From positions 124,001 through 188,000 of the forward strand of contig JAQMWT010000003.1 in the NCBI GenBank assembly GCA_029834535.1: a stretch of DNA of 64,000 nucleotides, in the 5' to 3' direction. Position 1 is the stretch's first letter. Each line of letters starts with the position of its first letter. A program made the translations under genes and the position numbers. The stretch comes from Chrysophaeum taylorii. Taxonomy: Eukaryota; Sar; Pelagophyceae; Pelagomonadales; Pelagomonadaceae. This document shows, in pieces, positions 62,425 to 64,000 of this stretch. Under the pieces are notes generated by a model. It was not told where the DNA came from and searched no databases. It was given only the letters and a program-made list of their open reading frames with translations.

Positions 62425-63510
62425 CTCTCCGGGTTCGTCGCGTGGCGCATCGCGGCGCTCACGTCGGCGTGTCCCGTGACGTTCGTCTTGCCGTTGTCGT
62501 GGAGAAAGACGAGCAGCCGGCAAGCGTGGGGCCCCTCGGCGGACCGCGTTTGAAACACGAGCCAGTCGGCGAGTTGGGCCTTGCGGAGGCTGTCGCCGCG
62601 CAGAGCGAGCACGTGCTGGACCACGTGCGCGAATCGCGCGCGAGTCCCGCGGAAGAGCTTGTTGCGCTCGGTCGGGCCCGGCGCGCCGTCGAAGAGCGCG
62701 TACTCGCAGAGCATTCCGTGCTGCTCGTCGTTGTAGCCGACCAGCAGCGCCCGCGTGTGGCGGCACAGGTACTTCTGGCGCTTGCGGCGCGCCGTGTCCT
62801 TCGCGTGATTCGACAGCACTATGGCGACGCCGTAGTGCGATCGGGGCGAGGGGATGTTGTGCTTCTGGATGCGGTGCCTGTACTTGTCGTCGGTTAGCTG
62901 CTCCTGGTAGTAGTCGACGAGGGCCTTCAGCAGCTGGCGCAGCGTGCTGATGCCGACCACGTCCCCGTCGATAGGTTTGCCGTACGAGTCGAGCTTCGCG
63001 CGCCCCGCCGTGAAGCGCAAGAACTCGAGGCACTTGTCCGGCGTGACGAGGTCGTCGCCGCCGTCGTACGCCTCGCGATCCGGATCGATGCGGTTGCCGT
63101 AGAGCGTCGACCCCGGCGCCGCCGCCACGAACTCGCGGAATTGCTTGATCCACCGCGTCCCCGGGCCCGCCGACGTCCCGTAGGACTTCGACGTGTTCGC
63201 GGGCCGCCTCTCGAGCTGGCTCGCCCGAAGATCGCGGCTCACCTGCGCCGAACGCTCCGCCGTCGCCGTCGCCGCCGCTCCGCTCGACGTCCGCTCGTCG
63301 CGCCTCGCGCCGGGGGGTCTCACTCGGTGTCATGCCGGCGGGTCGCCTTCAACGCGCGATTCAACTTTCGAATCTCTTGGGACGCCCGCCCGCGCCCGCG
63401 GCCGCCACGCCAGAACTGCACCCGAACTCCAACGGACCGTCGTTCCGGACCTGTCTCGCCCGAGACGCGAATCCCGTCTTTCCGGACGCGTGCCGGTCTC
63501 CGAGTCGGTG

Positions 63511-63571
63511 ATACCCGACAGTTACGTGGATGCAACACATGATTCTTCAGGACCCCGCTGGGCCCATAACC
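63511..63571 (-). promoter_or_regulatory. Copy C leader start and half-tRNA primer-binding site
   Basis: CTGGGCCCATAACC at 63,558-63,571 on the plus strand is the primer-binding site of C in reverse. 63,511-63,557 is the first part of its leader, continuing beyond the Crypton at 58,317. Confidence 0.85.
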
Positions 63572-63814
63572 CGCAGAGTATTTCGCGAGGCCGTGGTATA
63601 AAGTCACTGAAGAACCATCCCGTCTCACCGTGTGAGTCTGGCAGGTTAAGTTCAGAGAACAGGTTAGTTCCCCTAGCCTCAGCACACGACAGACGGCACG
63701 TAGAACTACTCCTAGTTTAACATGCAAGTCTACGTACCTACGGAACGCGTTAGACCATGATGATGAGCGTGAGCACAAATCAGAGGACTATAGATTTGTT
63801 TAAAAGGGAAGGAG
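63572..63814 (-). repeat. 5' LTR of copy C, partial
   Basis: Reverse of the family LTR from its 3' end (CGCAGAGTATT) through AGACCATGATGATGAGCGTG to about 63,814, where the LTR of copy D interrupts it. The first ~75 bases of the LTR lie outside this block or are lost. Confidence 0.85.
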
Positions 63815-64000
63815 TGTAGGGAAATCAGTAGACTCCTGCTCTTATTCCGCCCGTTGAGAGCGCGATCTCTTCCTTACCCGATCTTCTTCCTTTTCACCAA
63901 ATCAATTAGTATTCTGATTTGCACATCACGATCATCATCATGGTCTATAACGCGCTCCGTAGGTACGTAGACTTGCATGTTAAACTAGGTGTCGTTCTAC
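63815..64000 (+). repeat. 5' LTR of a fourth giant copia (copy D), cut by window end
   Basis: TGTAGGGAAATCAGTAGACT onward aligns with the family LTR start in plus orientation, including CGTTGAGAGCGCGATCTCTT and CATCATCATGGTCTA. It is more diverged than A and B and runs out of the window. Confidence 0.85.

Larger units (their letters stand above)
60667..63323 (-). pseudogene. Crypton tyrosine recombinase with GCR1_C domain
   Basis: Exon 1 (63,323-62,425) has the catalytic-Arg region VLALRGDSLRKAQLADWLVF and LLVFLHDNGKTNVTGHADVS, then RHATNPER. Removing a 46-nt GT-AG intron (62,379-62,424) gives the Crypton hallmark PERCLHFSMALYLF. The next exon has HLRRGEALRMAEAAGVGRDE (H-x-x-R type) and SYCNDFPMRFIRHSAGFPID (likely catalytic Tyr). 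A second intron (61,869-61,920) joins it to GGCYYVARSLEPVPDRLRNM. Near 61,100-60,900 is GCR1_C: VAQEYFRGVDGGPPVKELER, then KHSWRSNGTRKDNRAFEKAF and SKRAVIYEVLD. Two single-base shifts (at an A run near 61,050 and a C run near 60,870) break the end. The basic tail ends KKQRLVDGA. In life it would recombine a circular intermediate with target DNA. Confidence 0.82.
58318..63510 (-). mobile_element. Crypton-like tyrosine-recombinase transposon
   Basis: 5,193 bp inserted in the 5' leader of C. ATACC occurs at both edges (58,313-58,317 and 63,511-63,515), fitting the short direct repeats flanking Cryptons. There are no TIRs or LTRs. It carries a YR gene with GCR1_C domain on the minus strand. The leader sequence matches copies A and B on both sides of the gap, which defines the edges well. 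Confidence 0.85.

Overview
The window is a repeat-dense stretch of a eukaryotic nuclear genome. The signs are LTR retrotransposons, a Crypton with candidate 46-52 nt GT-AG introns, Helitron-like, hAT and SINE-like remains, and the lack of any bacterial gene layout. The sequence does not fix the lineage; a unicellular alga or other protist is plausible. I see no confident single-copy host gene, rRNA, tRNA or CRISPR array.

Layout. 1-3,430: unassigned DNA, then a 2.3-kb inverted repeat centred on an 81-bp-arm hairpin. 3,747-9,570: a decayed Helitron-like Rep/PIF1 helicase gene. 9,590-11,105: a coiled-coil protein of unknown family whose 5' end recurs at 19.3 kb. 11,934-13,457 (-): a 400-codon gene of unknown function. 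13,852-19,290 (-): a Ty1/copia element with 96-bp LTRs, a third LTR and a perfect 5-bp target duplication. 19,600-23,522: a hAT relic with 40-bp terminal inverted repeats (TIRs) and a Gypsy integrase fragment. 23,523-64,000: at least four copies (called here A, B, C, D) of one giant (~12 kb) copia family, nested in each other and hit by a Crypton, SINE-like elements and two copies of an unclassified element carrying a PIF1 helicase fragment.

The giant copia family is the main find. Its order is LTR, half-tRNA(iMet)-type primer site, gag, aspartic protease, a C5-cytosine DNA methyltransferase, a conserved unknown domain, DDE integrase, RT/RNase H, then an extra coding region (X1, X2), polypurine tract, LTR. 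A nearly invariant 20-nt sequence, reading T-E-[TKM]-S-L-N-Y where it lies in frame, recurs at the same five domain boundaries in A and B. I infer polyprotein processing sites, though the silent positions are also conserved, which protein cleavage alone does not explain.

History from insertion junctions: C (-) is oldest (63.8 to 39.0 kb). B entered C with target duplication CGATG, the Crypton entered the 5' leader of C between ATACC repeats, and D entered the LTR of C. A lies beside C without matching flanks, so a rearrangement is likely there. A and B carry breaks in gag and RT, but the methyltransferase reading frame is open in both.
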